Of a stretch of DNA of 64,000 bases, positions 9,214 through 18,451 are shown piece after piece. Position 1 is the stretch's first letter; each line of letters opens with the position of its first letter. Source of the DNA: Acidobacteriota bacterium (lineage in GTDB: Bacteria > Acidobacteriota > Polarisedimenticolia > J045); contig JAGOJY010000016.1 of the NCBI GenBank assembly GCA_017994815.1, forward strand, positions 27,564 through 91,563, in the 5' to 3' direction. The notes below the pieces were generated by a model. It worked only from the letters and a program-made list of their open reading frames with translations, was not told where the DNA came from and made no database searches. The position numbers and the translations under genes are program-made.

Positions 9214-9372
9214 GCCGCCCCGATGATAGGGTGCCGCCGGCCGGCGTCTCGACGGCGGCCTCTTACTCTCCGCACCAAGACAAGTAAGCAGCGTGGAGTC
9301 GCCTCGGACCGGCTTACACTGCGCGACAGCGCGCGGACTGCGCGTCGCAGCCCCGCCGCGACGAGGGGTGCC

Positions 9373-11181
9373 GTGGAACACGAACCGCTCACGCCGAGGG
9401 AATCTCCCTGCCGCAGCGCCGACCGCGCGCATCGGCTTGGGCGAGCGTGGCTGCCCGGCCTCGGCCTCGCGGCGCTGGCGTGGTTTTTCCTGCGCAGCGG
9501 GACGAAGCCGAGCCGCATCACCTACCCCTGCCAGAAAGCCGCGCTCTCCACGGCCTCGCTGGCCTTCGGAGCCTCGGCGCTCGGCGCGCTGGTCGTGCTG
9601 CGGCGCTGGCTGCGCGCGCGGCTGTTGTCGCCGGCCGGGCTGCTGCTGGGAGCGCTGGGCGTCGTCGCGGCCGCGACGAGCTGGTCCTGGCTCACCAGTG
9701 CCGACGCGCCCACGGGGCCCGTGCTGTCGGCACGCGCCGATTACCGCGCGACCGTGTTCCACAAGGTCGGGTGCGCGCAGCAACCGGCCGGCGACCACTT
9801 CCCGGGGCTCGACGACCTGCTCGAGATGATGGGCGCCTGCGGCCTGAAGTTCTATCGCTCGAACACGGCGTCGCTGGTGGCGGGGCCGGACGGCATCCTG
9901 GCCGCGGATGACGTCGTCGTGGTCAAGATCAACTACCAGTGGCCCGAGCGCGGCGGCACGAACACCGACCTGCTGCGCGGCCTGTTGGCGCGGATCGTGG
10001 AGCACCCGGACGGCTTCACGGGCGAGATCGTGGTCGCCGAGAACGCCCAGTTCAATTCGACCTCCAACCTCGACCGCGAGGCGAACAACGCCGAGAACAC
10101 GGCGCAGAGCCCGCAGGACGTGGTGCAGTCGTTCAAGGCCCGCGGCTTTCGCGTTTCGACCTACGACTGGACCCTGATCCGCTTCACCTCGGTCACCGAG
10201 TACGCGGGGGGAAACGGCAACGACGGCTACGTGGTGCTGCCGTACGATCCCCGCTATCTCGGCCGCGTTTCGTACCCGAAGTTCCGCTCGGAGTACGGGG
10301 CGCGGATCAGCCTGAGGCGCGGGCTGTGGACCGGCAGTTCCTACGACCGCGCGCACCTGAAGTTCCTCAACGTCCCGGTGCTGAAGTCCCACCATTCGAG
10401 CTACGGCGCGACGGCGGCGGTGAAGCACTACATGGGCGTGGTGACCGGCGAGCTGAACACCAATTCGCACCTCGGGATCGGCTCCGGGATCCTCGGCGCG
10501 ACGATCGGCGAGATCGGCCCGGCCGACCTCAACCTGCTCGATGCGACCTGGATCAACGCCAACCCCTACAGCGGCCCGGCGACGAGCTACGGCGGCGCCA
10601 CGCGCAAGGACATGCTGGTGGCGAGCACGGACCCGGTCGCGCTCGACATCTGGGCGGTGAAGAACATCCTGGTCCCCGGCTTCGTCGAGAACGGCTACTC
10701 GCCGCCGTGGCCGACGCCGAGCGCCGATCCGGACGACCCGAGCAGCGCCTTCCGCCGCTATCTCGACCGGTCGATGAACTTCATCCTCGAGAAGGGCTAC
10801 CAGGTCACCAACGACCTGGCCGCGATCGACCTCGTGAACCTCGGGCCACCCGGCGCGGCTTCCGACCCGCGGGGAGTGGGTGCGCCGTTCACGATCGCGC
10901 GGCAGGCTGGCGGTTACGCGCTCGCGTGGTCGGCGCCGGTCCGCGGCGGCGCGGCGAGCGAGTACCAGCTCTACCGCACCGACCTCGCCCGCGCGCAGAA
11001 GCTGGCCGCGCCCGAGTGCGAGGCGCCGCTTGGCGACGGGACGACGGCATTCCTGCCCGATCTACCCGCGAACCACGGGTTCCTCGTGGTCGCGCGCAAC
11101 GCGGCCGGCGACGGGTCGCTGGGATCCGACGGCGCGGGGCGCGAGCGGCCCAGCCCGGCTGCCGGCAGCGCCTGCCCGTAG
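9373..11181 (+). CDS. Membrane-anchored DUF362 protein with C-terminal fibronectin-like tail
   Basis: This 602-residue protein starts at GTG 9373 after a GAGGGG ribosome site. Three hydrophobic segments occupy residues ~23-100. The central part matches DUF362 proteins: DDVVVVKINYQWPERGGTN, a FLNVPVLKSHHSSYGATAAVKHY segment, and LNLLDATWI. The function of this family is not settled; some members carry ferredoxin domains, absent here. The last ~95 residues are a separate beta-rich module (YALAWSAPV ... EYQLYRTDL) ending in LVVARN, then G.GSLGSDGAGRERP and a final CP. This tail recurs in two other exoproteins of the window. The protein is likely inner-membrane anchored with the bulk exposed outside the cytoplasm. 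Confidence 0.82.
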   Translation: MEHEPLTPRESPCRSADRAHRLGRAWLPGLGLAALAWFFLRSGTKPSRITYPCQKAALSTASLAFGASALGALVVLRRWLRARLLSPAGLLLGALGVVAAATSWSWLTSADAPTGPVLSARADYRATVFHKVGCAQQPAGDHFPGLDDLLEMMGACGLKFYRSNTASLVAGPDGILAADDVVVVKINYQWPERGGTNTDLLRGLLARIVEHPDGFTGEIVVAENAQFNSTSNLDREANNAENTAQSPQDVVQSFKARGFRVSTYDWTLIRFTSVTEYAGGNGNDGYVVLPYDPRYLGRVSYPKFRSEYGARISLRRGLWTGSSYDRAHLKFLNVPVLKSHHSSYGATAAVKHYMGVVTGELNTNSHLGIGSGILGATIGEIGPADLNLLDATWINANPYSGPATSYGGATRKDMLVASTDPVALDIWAVKNILVPGFVENGYSPPWPTPSADPDDPSSAFRRYLDRSMNFILEKGYQVTNDLAAIDLVNLGPPGAASDPRGVGAPFTIARQAGGYALAWSAPVRGGAASEYQLYRTDLARAQKLAAPECEAPLGDGTTAFLPDLPANHGFLVVARNAAGDGSLGSDGAGRERPSPAAGSACP

Positions 11182-11198
11182 CGCGCCTCGGGGACGCC

Positions 11199-11218
11199 CG
11201 GGAACATGGTGGTTCCCG
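11199..11218 (+). terminator. Hairpin after DUF362 gene, possible terminator
   Basis: CGGGAAC and GTTCCCG form a 7-bp stem around a 6-base loop, 18 bases after the DUF362 stop. No T-run follows, so intrinsic termination is uncertain. It may act with Rho, which is encoded in this window. Confidence 0.35.
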
Positions 11219-11259
11219 TCGCAAATACCCCGGATCGTGGTCTGGGTGCGGGTGCGCTG

Positions 11260-11289
11260 TTGACGCGACGCGGAAGCGTCCCGGAGAAT
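11260..11289 (+). promoter_or_regulatory. Possible promoter for the sigma/anti-sigma/CHAT operon
   Basis: TTGACG at 11260-11265 and GAGAAT at 11284-11289 are separated by 18 bases, a fair housekeeping-type match about 160 bases before the sigma gene. The -10 matches consensus at four of six positions only. Confidence 0.3.
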
Positions 11290-11449
11290 CGCGCCCGGTC
11301 TCGGGCGTGGGCCGGTACGCAGAGCGGTCGTCCGGCGAACAGTCGGTGAACAGGCGGCACGACCTCACGGGAGTCCGACCTCGGGGCCGTGTCGCAGCGA
11401 AGTCCAGGCCCTACCTCGAGCGGCGGGTGACGATGCTATCGGCGGACGC

Positions 11450-12040
11450 GTGACCGGGACGGGAACGACGGGCGACGACTCGCCTGGCCCTGGAGGAACC
11501 GGTGCGGCCAGGGTGACCGGAAACCAGGCCGACATCCGTGAAAAGGACGCCGCGCTGATCCGCGCGGAGATCGCCCGCACAGTGCGCAAGGTGTGCCCGT
11601 CCGCGATCGCCGGGCAGGCGGACGACATTGCACAGGACGTCCTGCTCCGCCTCCTGGAAAGAGATGAAGTAGATCCGGCCCGGCCAGCGTCTTATTGGAG
11701 GAAGGCGGCGTACCACGCCGTCATCGACGAGATCCGGCGGCGGCGGCGGCGGCGCGAGGAACCGCTGGGTGACCCGGGCTCGCAGGCGGAACCGACCGCC
11801 CCCTTCGCGCACGACCCGGAGCAGCGGGCCACGGGGAGCCAGGTGGGCGAGGCGATCACCTATTGCGTACGGCGGCTGCGCGACACGCGCCGGCTCCCGG
11901 TGGTGCTGTTCCTCCAAGGCCACAGCGTCCAGGAGGCGGCGGCCCTGCTCGGCTGGGAGGTCAAGCGCGCCGAGAGCGGGCTGTATCGCGGGTTGAAGGA
12001 CCTGCGGGTGTGCCTGGCGCGCAAGGGGTGGAGTCGATGA
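11450..12040 (+). CDS. ECF-like RNA polymerase sigma factor
   Basis: This 196-residue protein starts at GTG 11450. Region 2 is seen in CPSAIAGQADDIAQDVLLRLL and SYWRKAAYHAVIDEIRR, followed by an arginine-rich linker. Region 4 is in the C-terminal part (CVRRLRDTRRLPVVLFLQG then EAAALLGWEVKRAESGLYRGLK), with a helix-turn-helix. The region-4 helix EAAALLGW is unusual but keeps the typical spacing. It overlaps the next gene by ATGA, so the two are translationally coupled. The pair with an anti-sigma and a CHAT protein is a known type of arrangement. Target promoters are unknown, and no motif shared with the operon's own upstream region was seen. Confidence 0.85.
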   Translation: MTGTGTTGDDSPGPGGTGAARVTGNQADIREKDAALIRAEIARTVRKVCPSAIAGQADDIAQDVLLRLLERDEVDPARPASYWRKAAYHAVIDEIRRRRRRREEPLGDPGSQAEPTAPFAHDPEQRATGSQVGEAITYCVRRLRDTRRLPVVLFLQGHSVQEAAALLGWEVKRAESGLYRGLKDLRVCLARKGWSR

Positions 12041-12681
12041 GCACGGAGGAAAGTCGACTGCGCGAGGAATGGCGCGAGCGGACTCCGGCCGGCCCCGCCC
12101 CTCGCGGCTGCCTCGAGGCGGAGCAGGTCTGGCGCGCGGTGACGCTCGAGACATCGGCGCGCGAGCGGCGATCGGTGATCGACCACATGTCGAACTGTGC
12201 CCGGTGCGCCGAGATCTGGCGGCTCGCCAGCGAACTCAGCGAGCACGTGCCAGCGCGGGCCCAAGCGGTGCGGCGGCGACGGCGGGTCGGCTTGCCGCGG
12301 CTTGCGCTCGCGGCCGCAGCGCTCGTCGCCGCCGTCGGACTGGGTTGGTTCGCCCTGCAGCGCGGCACGGATCAGAGCGTCTTGCGAGCAACGGAGCCGG
12401 GACTGCGCTCGCTGCTCGAAGACGGCGCCGCGCTGCCGCGCGAGCATTTCCTCCTGCGCTGGACGCCGGGGCCGCCGGGAACGATCTACGACATCCAGAT
12501 CGCGACGACGGAGCTGAGACTCGTGACGCGCGGCGTGGCGCTCACGACACCGGAGTTCCTGGTCCCCGAACGGGCGCTCACGGACCTCGCGCGCGGCACC
12601 TCGATCGCCTGGCGCGTCGAAGCGACTCTTCCCGACGGCCACGTGGTCAGCTCCGTCACGTACTTCAACGTCGTGCGCTGA
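12037..12681 (+). CDS. Membrane-anchored zinc-type anti-sigma factor
   Basis: This 214-residue protein overlaps the sigma gene by four bases. The cytoplasmic N-terminus contains HMSNCARCAEIW, the H-x3-C-x2-C signature of zinc-binding anti-sigma domains. A single membrane segment (LPRLALAAAALVAAVGLGWFAL region, residues ~88-109) is followed by a ~100-residue extracytoplasmic domain of beta type (LLRWTPGPPGTIYDIQI ... IAWRVEATLPDG) resembling a fibronectin III-like sensor fold. By analogy with other zinc-type anti-sigmas it should hold the upstream sigma factor at the membrane until a signal from outside the cytoplasm is received. Confidence 0.85.
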   Translation: MSTEESRLREEWRERTPAGPAPRGCLEAEQVWRAVTLETSARERRSVIDHMSNCARCAEIWRLASELSEHVPARAQAVRRRRRVGLPRLALAAAALVAAVGLGWFALQRGTDQSVLRATEPGLRSLLEDGAALPREHFLLRWTPGPPGTIYDIQIATTELRLVTRGVALTTPEFLVPERALTDLARGTSIAWRVEATLPDGHVVSSVTYFNVVR

Positions 12682-12683
12682 TC

Positions 12684-15434
12684 GTGGTTCTGCGCGCGGC
12701 GGCGCTCGCCTTGCTCCTGCTCGCCTCCCCGGCCTGGGCGGGTGACGCCTGCGAGGGGCTGCGCGAGCGGGCGCCGCGCGATCCGCATTCCTGCGAGTGC
12801 TTCCGCGGTCCGATGGTGTCCCGCGAGACGTTTCGTGCCCTCGAGCAGCGCCTAGGGGGCTGGCTGGACGAGACGCCGGAAGATCCGTGGTTGCTGGCGG
12901 CGCTCGGGGGTCTGGTCGTCGAGCGCGACGCGGTACGGGCGCGCCCCTTGCTCGAGCAAGCACTCGGATCGTTCGTCGCGGCGCGTCAGGCGGCCGGTGA
13001 AGCGTACGTGCGGCTGCTCCTGGCCCGCGATTTCCAGCGCCGCCGCCGGGTGCCGGATCTCCGCCGCGAGATGGCCGCGGCCGAGGCCCTGACGAAAGTC
13101 GCGGACCATCCGGTCTTGACGGCGTGGCTCGCGCGACTTGAAGCGGGCGAGCTGGGATTGCAGTCCCTGCACGAGGAAGCGCTTTTCGTCGCGCGCAGGG
13201 CGACGCTCCTGGAGCCGTTCGAATCCCTGCCGCCCAGCCTGCGGTACGGGCTCCTGGGCCAGGCCGCGACCTCGGCGCGCCTGTCCGGGCGCCCGTCGGA
13301 GGCGCTGGTCTTCGCGCGCCGGGCCGGCGAGACGTGCGGCCCGTCGGCCGCGTGCCGATCCGAGGTGGCCTACGAAGTCTCCGTCATCACGGGCGTGTTA
13401 GCCCGCGCGGGTCTCGCCACGCGCGCCGATGCCGAGCAGCGGACCCGGGAGGCCTACGTCGCGGCCGAGGCGCTCGGGGAATCGTCGGCATGGGCCGCGA
13501 TCCACTCGCTGTGCGCGCTGGGCGAATGGGTGCAGCCACCGGAGTCCAGCGAGTGGAACCGGCTGTGCCAGGAGCGCGCGCTGGCGCTGGGCTGCCTGGA
13601 CCTGCACCTCGATGCGCTGTTGCGCAGCGCATCGGCCATGGACGTCTCCGATCCGGCCGAGGTCCAGCGCGCGGTTCGCCGCCTCGAGGACAAGGCCCGC
13701 GAGCACCGCCGCTTGCCGCTCGTCGGGGATCCCGATCCCGCGGACATTCTCCACACCGTGTCCCGGCTGCACGAGCGATCCGGCCAACGTGACGCAGCGA
13801 TCGCCGCGCTCTCGGAGGCGATCGACTTCCGCGAGAAGCTGCGAGACCGCCAGACCGATGCGGAGTCGCGCGCCAGCATCCTGTCGCGCTCCGCGCCGTT
13901 GTACTACGAGCTGGCGGCGTCCCTCGCCTTCGGGCCGGGAAACGACATTGCGCGCGCCTTCGCGACGATCGAGGCCTTGCGCGCGAGATCCCTGCTCGAC
14001 GACCTCGCGCGCGCCTCCGGAGTCTCGCCGGCTCCCGGCGGGGCGGACGCCGATGATCTGTCGCGGACCGTGTTGGAGATCGCCGCCGCGCAATCGCTGC
14101 TCGCCGACGCTGCATTGCCCGAGGCCGAGCGGGACGCGGCGCTGCGGCAGCTCGACCGCCTCGAAGCGCGCGAAACGGAGCTGGCCGCGCGCGTCGCGCG
14201 CGCAAATCCGGGCTGGGCCGAGGCCCGGCGGCCGCGCCTCGCAGAGCTGGCGGAAGTGCGCGGCCTGCTCGGGCACGACGAAGCCCTGGTCCTGTTCCAG
14301 CTCCCGCCCCCCGGCACGTCCAACGCGTGGAGCCTCGTGATCACCTCGGCCGGTGAGCATGTCGTGCAGCTCGAGGATTCCGAGATCGGTGCGGTGCTTG
14401 CGCTCTATCTCGGAACGATCGAGCGCCGCACCGCAGCGCCGGCAGAGATGACGGCCGCGATCGAGCGCGCGTTCGTATCCCCGGTGATCGACGCCCTGCC
14501 CCGGGCGGTGCGCAAGCTCGTCATCGTCCCGGACGGCCCGATCGCACGCCTGCCGATCGCCGCGCTCCCCGACCCGCGGACGGGCCGGCCACTCGTCGAG
14601 ACGTTCGACCTGAGCCTGGCTCCGTCTGCCACGGCCTGGCTTGCGCTGCGCGGATCGCCGACGGATCGGCTCGCGCCCGCCGCCCTCGGCCTGGGCGACG
14701 TGACGAGAGGGCGCCCCGGTACGAGCGACGTCGAGCGCAGCTATGGCCTGACCGTGGAGCAGTTCGCGCTGCCACGCAGCCGGTCGGAGGTGCGCGCCGT
14801 GATCGAAGCCGTGGGAGGCGCGAGCCGCGCGCTCTATTCGGCCGGGGCGAGCGAGGCCGCGATCAAGCGGCTCGACCTCGTGCCGTTCGGCGTCGTGCAT
14901 TTCGCGACCCACGCCGTGGTCAACACGGCCAGACCCTCGCGCTCGGCGATCCTGCTCGCGCCCGGAGATGCCCGCGAGGACGGGCTGCTGCAACCGCGCG
15001 AGATCGCGGCCCTCGACTTCAGCCGCAAGCTCGTCTTTCTTTCGGCCTGCAGCAGCGCCGCCGGACGAGAACTCCGGGGCGAGGGACCGCTCAGCCTGGC
15101 CCGTGTCTTCCTCGGCGCCGGCGCGCGCGCGGTGATCGGTACCGTCTGGCCCGTCCAGGACGCGGAGGCCACGGCCCTCGCCGGCCGCTTCTACGATCGC
15201 CTCGCCCGGGGCGAAACCGCGTCCGCCGCGCTCGCAACCGCGCAGCGCGAGCTGCTCGCCGCCGGCACACCGCCCGCCGCCTGGGCGGGGTTCATCGTGA
15301 TCGGCGACGGCGATGCCGCGCTGGCCGCGCGGGCCCAGGCGGAACCGGTTGCGTCATGGGGTCGCATTGCGGCGATCACGGGTCTCGCCGGCCTCGCCGT
15401 CGTGCTCGCCTGGCTGTACCTGCGAAGACGCTGA
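12684..15434 (+). CDS. Periplasmic CHAT-domain caspase-like protease with TPR region and C-terminal membrane anchor
   Basis: This 916-residue protein starts at GTG 12684, two bases after the anti-sigma stop. It has a signal peptide (hydrophobic run ending SPAWA), a long helical TPR-like region (about residues 40-500) and a C-terminal CHAT domain. The caspase-type dyad is intact: HFATHA with His743 and FLSACSS with Cys789. GAGARAVIGTVWPV follows, and FYDRLARGETASAAL fits the CHAT family. The extreme C-terminus is a hydrophobic segment and RRR, which would anchor the chain with its catalytic part in the periplasm. The operon context implies sigma-controlled expression. The protease target is unknown. 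It may act on envelope proteins or in regulated death, but neither is shown. Confidence 0.85.
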   Translation: MVLRAAALALLLLASPAWAGDACEGLRERAPRDPHSCECFRGPMVSRETFRALEQRLGGWLDETPEDPWLLAALGGLVVERDAVRARPLLEQALGSFVAARQAAGEAYVRLLLARDFQRRRRVPDLRREMAAAEALTKVADHPVLTAWLARLEAGELGLQSLHEEALFVARRATLLEPFESLPPSLRYGLLGQAATSARLSGRPSEALVFARRAGETCGPSAACRSEVAYEVSVITGVLARAGLATRADAEQRTREAYVAAEALGESSAWAAIHSLCALGEWVQPPESSEWNRLCQERALALGCLDLHLDALLRSASAMDVSDPAEVQRAVRRLEDKAREHRRLPLVGDPDPADILHTVSRLHERSGQRDAAIAALSEAIDFREKLRDRQTDAESRASILSRSAPLYYELAASLAFGPGNDIARAFATIEALRARSLLDDLARASGVSPAPGGADADDLSRTVLEIAAAQSLLADAALPEAERDAALRQLDRLEARETELAARVARANPGWAEARRPRLAELAEVRGLLGHDEALVLFQLPPPGTSNAWSLVITSAGEHVVQLEDSEIGAVLALYLGTIERRTAAPAEMTAAIERAFVSPVIDALPRAVRKLVIVPDGPIARLPIAALPDPRTGRPLVETFDLSLAPSATAWLALRGSPTDRLAPAALGLGDVTRGRPGTSDVERSYGLTVEQFALPRSRSEVRAVIEAVGGASRALYSAGASEAAIKRLDLVPFGVVHFATHAVVNTARPSRSAILLAPGDAREDGLLQPREIAALDFSRKLVFLSACSSAAGRELRGEGPLSLARVFLGAGARAVIGTVWPVQDAEATALAGRFYDRLARGETASAALATAQRELLAAGTPPAAWAGFIVIGDGDAALAARAQAEPVASWGRIAAITGLAGLAVVLAWLYLRRR

Positions 15435-15605
15435 CTGCCTGCACCAAGCCCGGTTCGTTTTCGTTTAGCGACAGTGCGCGATCGTTCGCCTGGGGCGACA
15501 CCGCTCCTGCGCGGCCACGATGCCGGCCGCCCTTGCATGGCGCCCATGGACCGGAAAGGGCTCGGCTTGCCGGAAGACTAACGTCGCCGCGCGCCGCGGC
15601 TGAGT

Positions 15606-16007
15606 TCACGGGAGATGCGGCGCGGCGCCGTGGGAAACCCACCACCAGGCCAGCGTGTAGGTAACGATGCCGCTGAACGAAAACGCCAGAAACGCTTTGG
15701 CGGGCCGCTGAATTCCCTGCCCTTTCAGCAGCGGCACACAGATCGCCGCCGCATCCAAGACATCGTGCGCCGCATTGAACAAAAGGGAGAAGCCCAGCAG
15801 CTTCGGATCCTTCAACGTGAGGAAGATCAGCGCCCCCAGGCCGAGATCGCGGATTCCGAACAGGCGCGCAAAAAGGCGCATTGTCGGAGTGATGTGGGTC
15901 GCGGGAAAACCGAAAAGCCTGGCGAGCGGGTCGGGCGCGAGAATCGGTCCCAACCCGATCAGCACGCGGGCGACACCCAGAACAGCGGCAAACACGGTCA
16001 CGTCCAT
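15606..16007 (-). CDS. Small four-helix membrane protein (DUF4267-like)
   Basis: This 133-residue protein has about four hydrophobic segments (VTVFAAVLGVARVLIGLGPIL, LGLGALIFLTL, LLFNAAHDVLDAAAICVPLL and AFLAFSFSGIVTYTLAWWWV). The pattern GIRDLGLGALIF followed by AHDVLDAA resembles the DUF4267 family of unknown function. It sits convergent to the CHAT operon; the 171 bases between them hold no gene. It is probably an inner-membrane protein. Confidence 0.7.
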   Translation of the reverse strand: MDVTVFAAVLGVARVLIGLGPILAPDPLARLFGFPATHITPTMRLFARLFGIRDLGLGALIFLTLKDPKLLGFSLLFNAAHDVLDAAAICVPLLKGQGIQRPAKAFLAFSFSGIVTYTLAWWWVSHGAAPHLP

Positions 16008-16193
16008 TGCTCATTGATACCATGACGCGGAGCGTTCCGGAGATTTTTGCGGGGTTTCGGCCACCCAGCCCCCGGCCCGGCTGCGCGGCGCCGCCCCCGA
16101 CGGCGCCGCGCTCGATGCGGGCTTCTTCGGCCGGGCGCTTCGGCCGGCGGCGCGCAACGCCCTCGGTGCGCCACCGCATTCATGGAACCGGGC

Positions 16194-18395
16194 TCAGCGA
16201 CCGACGAGCAGTGCGCGGATCGTTCCCGTGCCGGCGTCGAGCGGGTCGATGGCGAGACCCACGACGGTCCCGGCAGCGGGATCGATCGGCCGCATCACGT
16301 GGCCTGGCAGCGGTGAGGTCACGAGCGGGTCTCCCTGTCGGATGCTCCCCTGCCCGGCATCCGCCTGCACCTCGACGACGATCCCGACCGTCGTGACGGG
16401 CGCCTCCAGGGCTCCGCGTTCGGTGGAACGGACGTCCCCCGCGGCGACACCGATCACCGGCGAGGCGGATTGCGCCGAGGAGCGTCGCAACGCACCGGGC
16501 GTCGACTCGTCGAGGACGAGAAGATCCCCCGCGTGTACGGCCTCGGTCACCACCATCCACGTCGGACCGTCAAGCCTGCGCTCGACGACGGCCGAGTCGT
16601 GGAGGCGGTTGTCCTCCGCGGGCACCGCCGGACGGATGGCGCCGGCCAGCACCGGCTCGCCTCCGACCGGCTCGCCTCCCGGCCGCTCGGCCACCGGCTC
16701 GCGATCCGCGGTCGTTCGCCCGTGCGACGGATTATCGGCGAAGGCGGCGAGCCACTGCTCACGCCCGGAGTTGATCTGCTCCGCGAGTGCGTTCGCGCGC
16801 GACAGGTCCACGGACCCGCCCGCCAGCTGTTCGTGCATCGCGCGGAAGCGCACCAGCGCGCTCGACGCGGCGGATTCCGTCTGTCCCGCCCCGAGTTCGG
16901 CGATCGTGCTCGCCGCGGGCAGGTACGACTCGTCCCTCTTGACCTGCACGATCGGCAGGGACTCGAAGCCGATGCGCAGGCCGTAGACGATGTAGTCGAA
17001 CGCGACGTCGGTGCAGCGCGGATCGTCGGCAGCGACCGACAGGTGGCCGGTCGAGACTTCGCGGACGTAGACCAGGCACGCACCGCCGCGCGAGGTCAGG
17101 TGGGCGGTGAGCCCGAGATCCGGGTTGGCGACCAGCGCGAATGTCTCGCCGAGCACCACGTCGGCACGCCCCGCCGAGAGACGGCCCGATCCACGCGTGT
17201 AGACCGCGACCTCGTCCCCCTCGGGCGCTGCATAGACGATGACGCGGTCCTTCTGCGTCGGGTGATTCTGCACGAACGAAACGGCACCGTTCCCGTAGAT
17301 CTTGTAGGCACCATAGCCGACGTAGCCGTACGCCGCGGAGTCCCTGTCCCGGAAGAACCCACCGGCGCCGTTGCCGTAGCCTTCGATCCCGATATCGCCG
17401 TAGCCGACGTAGGCGTAGCCGGAGTCGACCGTGGAATCGAAGTACGCGCCCGCGAACGACCCGTAGCCCTGGATCCCGATGTCTCCGATGCCGGCGTAGG
17501 CAAAGCCGGTGCTGTCGCTGTCCGAGAAGTACCCTCCGGCAGCGGTGCCCAGGCCCCGGATGCCGTAGTCCTGGAAACCGATGTACGCTTCTCCCGATCC
17601 GGTGTTGTCCGCGAAGAAACCACCCGCGGAATCGCCGTAGCCCAGGACTCCGTAGTGACCGTAGGCGACGTAGGCGACACCGGAGGTGTCGAGGTCCTGG
17701 AAGAAACCGCCGCCGGTGTTCCCGTAACCCTGCACGCCGTAGTCGCCGTTCCCGACGTACGCGTACCCGGACTGGTTGCTGTCGCTGAAGTAGCCGCCTC
17801 CGTCCGGCGCCCGCGCTTCGATCGCCCTCCCGGTCCCCGCGGCATTGTCGAAGACGATGCGTCCCAGTTTCGTCTGCGGCATCGCGGAGCTGTCGAGATA
17901 GTAGCTCGCCGGTTGTCCGGCGAGCTGCGACGAGTCGCCCGCGGTCGTCGCACTCAGGGAGTACGGCGCCGACTGGACTCGCGTGCGCGGCGTCAGCGTT
18001 TCGCCCGCCACGCGGACCTCGAGCCAGACCTCGCCGTGGTCACGGAAGACCACATCGAGGGACGTGTAGGTGCCCGGGCCGGCACCATCGCTGACGCTGC
18101 CCCCACCGAGCGCGACGTTGAACAGGCCGCCGGTTGCGGTCACCGCGTTCCCTGACACCGCCGTGTGCCGGTCGATCATGATCTCGGCCCCGCCGCTCGC
18201 GGCGTCCCAGAAGAAGAACTCCATGTCGTAAGCGCCGGAGAGCGGCGCGTCGGCGCTGCTGCGCAGCACGCCCTGGTAGTTGACGAAAGGCGGCGGGGTC
18301 GCGGCCACCGCGCTCCCGATGGCGAGGGCCGCCGCGAGGGTCACGCCAACGACCGCCTGGAATCCTCGCGACTTGCTGTGTCCGTGATTGCTCAT
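16194..18395 (-). CDS. Secreted repeat protein, tail-fibre-like, with six 29-residue repeats
   Basis: This 733-residue protein has ATG at 18395 with GAGG upstream and a signal peptide ending SAVAA. The N-terminal domain (NYQGVLRSSADAPLSGAYDM ... LTPRTRVQSAPYSLSA) matches a domain common to many large exoproteins, ending in a conserved SAPYSL segment. Residues 199-372 are six perfect 29-residue repeats with GGYF / YGYVGYGDYGIQGYG pattern, probably a beta-solenoid. The remaining ~350 residues include FVQNHPTQKDRVIVY and CLVYVREVSTG, typical of the C-terminal region of such proteins, and a long tail without recognised domain. It follows the 18452-19024 gene and probably shares its transcript. 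The role is likely cell-surface or extracellular. Confidence 0.8.
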   Translation of the reverse strand: MSNHGHSKSRGFQAVVGVTLAAALAIGSAVAATPPPFVNYQGVLRSSADAPLSGAYDMEFFFWDAASGGAEIMIDRHTAVSGNAVTATGGLFNVALGGGSVSDGAGPGTYTSLDVVFRDHGEVWLEVRVAGETLTPRTRVQSAPYSLSATTAGDSSQLAGQPASYYLDSSAMPQTKLGRIVFDNAAGTGRAIEARAPDGGGYFSDSNQSGYAYVGNGDYGVQGYGNTGGGFFQDLDTSGVAYVAYGHYGVLGYGDSAGGFFADNTGSGEAYIGFQDYGIRGLGTAAGGYFSDSDSTGFAYAGIGDIGIQGYGSFAGAYFDSTVDSGYAYVGYGDIGIEGYGNGAGGFFRDRDSAAYGYVGYGAYKIYGNGAVSFVQNHPTQKDRVIVYAAPEGDEVAVYTRGSGRLSAGRADVVLGETFALVANPDLGLTAHLTSRGGACLVYVREVSTGHLSVAADDPRCTDVAFDYIVYGLRIGFESLPIVQVKRDESYLPAASTIAELGAGQTESAASSALVRFRAMHEQLAGGSVDLSRANALAEQINSGREQWLAAFADNPSHGRTTADREPVAERPGGEPVGGEPVLAGAIRPAVPAEDNRLHDSAVVERRLDGPTWMVVTEAVHAGDLLVLDESTPGALRRSSAQSASPVIGVAAGDVRSTERGALEAPVTTVGIVVEVQADAGQGSIRQGDPLVTSPLPGHVMRPIDPAAGTVVGLAIDPLDAGTGTIRALLVGR
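17280..17801 (-). repeat. Six tandem 29-residue (87-bp) repeats inside the secreted protein gene
   Basis: The units begin at residues 199, 228, 257, 286, 315 and 344. Each has G-G-[YF]-F at its start and a G-Y-G turn near its end, with the period holding at exactly 29 without any gap. The DNA has diverged, so the constraint is on the protein. Confidence 0.9.
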
Positions 18396-18451
18396 GTCAT
18401 CGTCCTCGAGCGCCACACGTCGCGCTCCTTGCAGGCAGATCGGAGCCGGGT

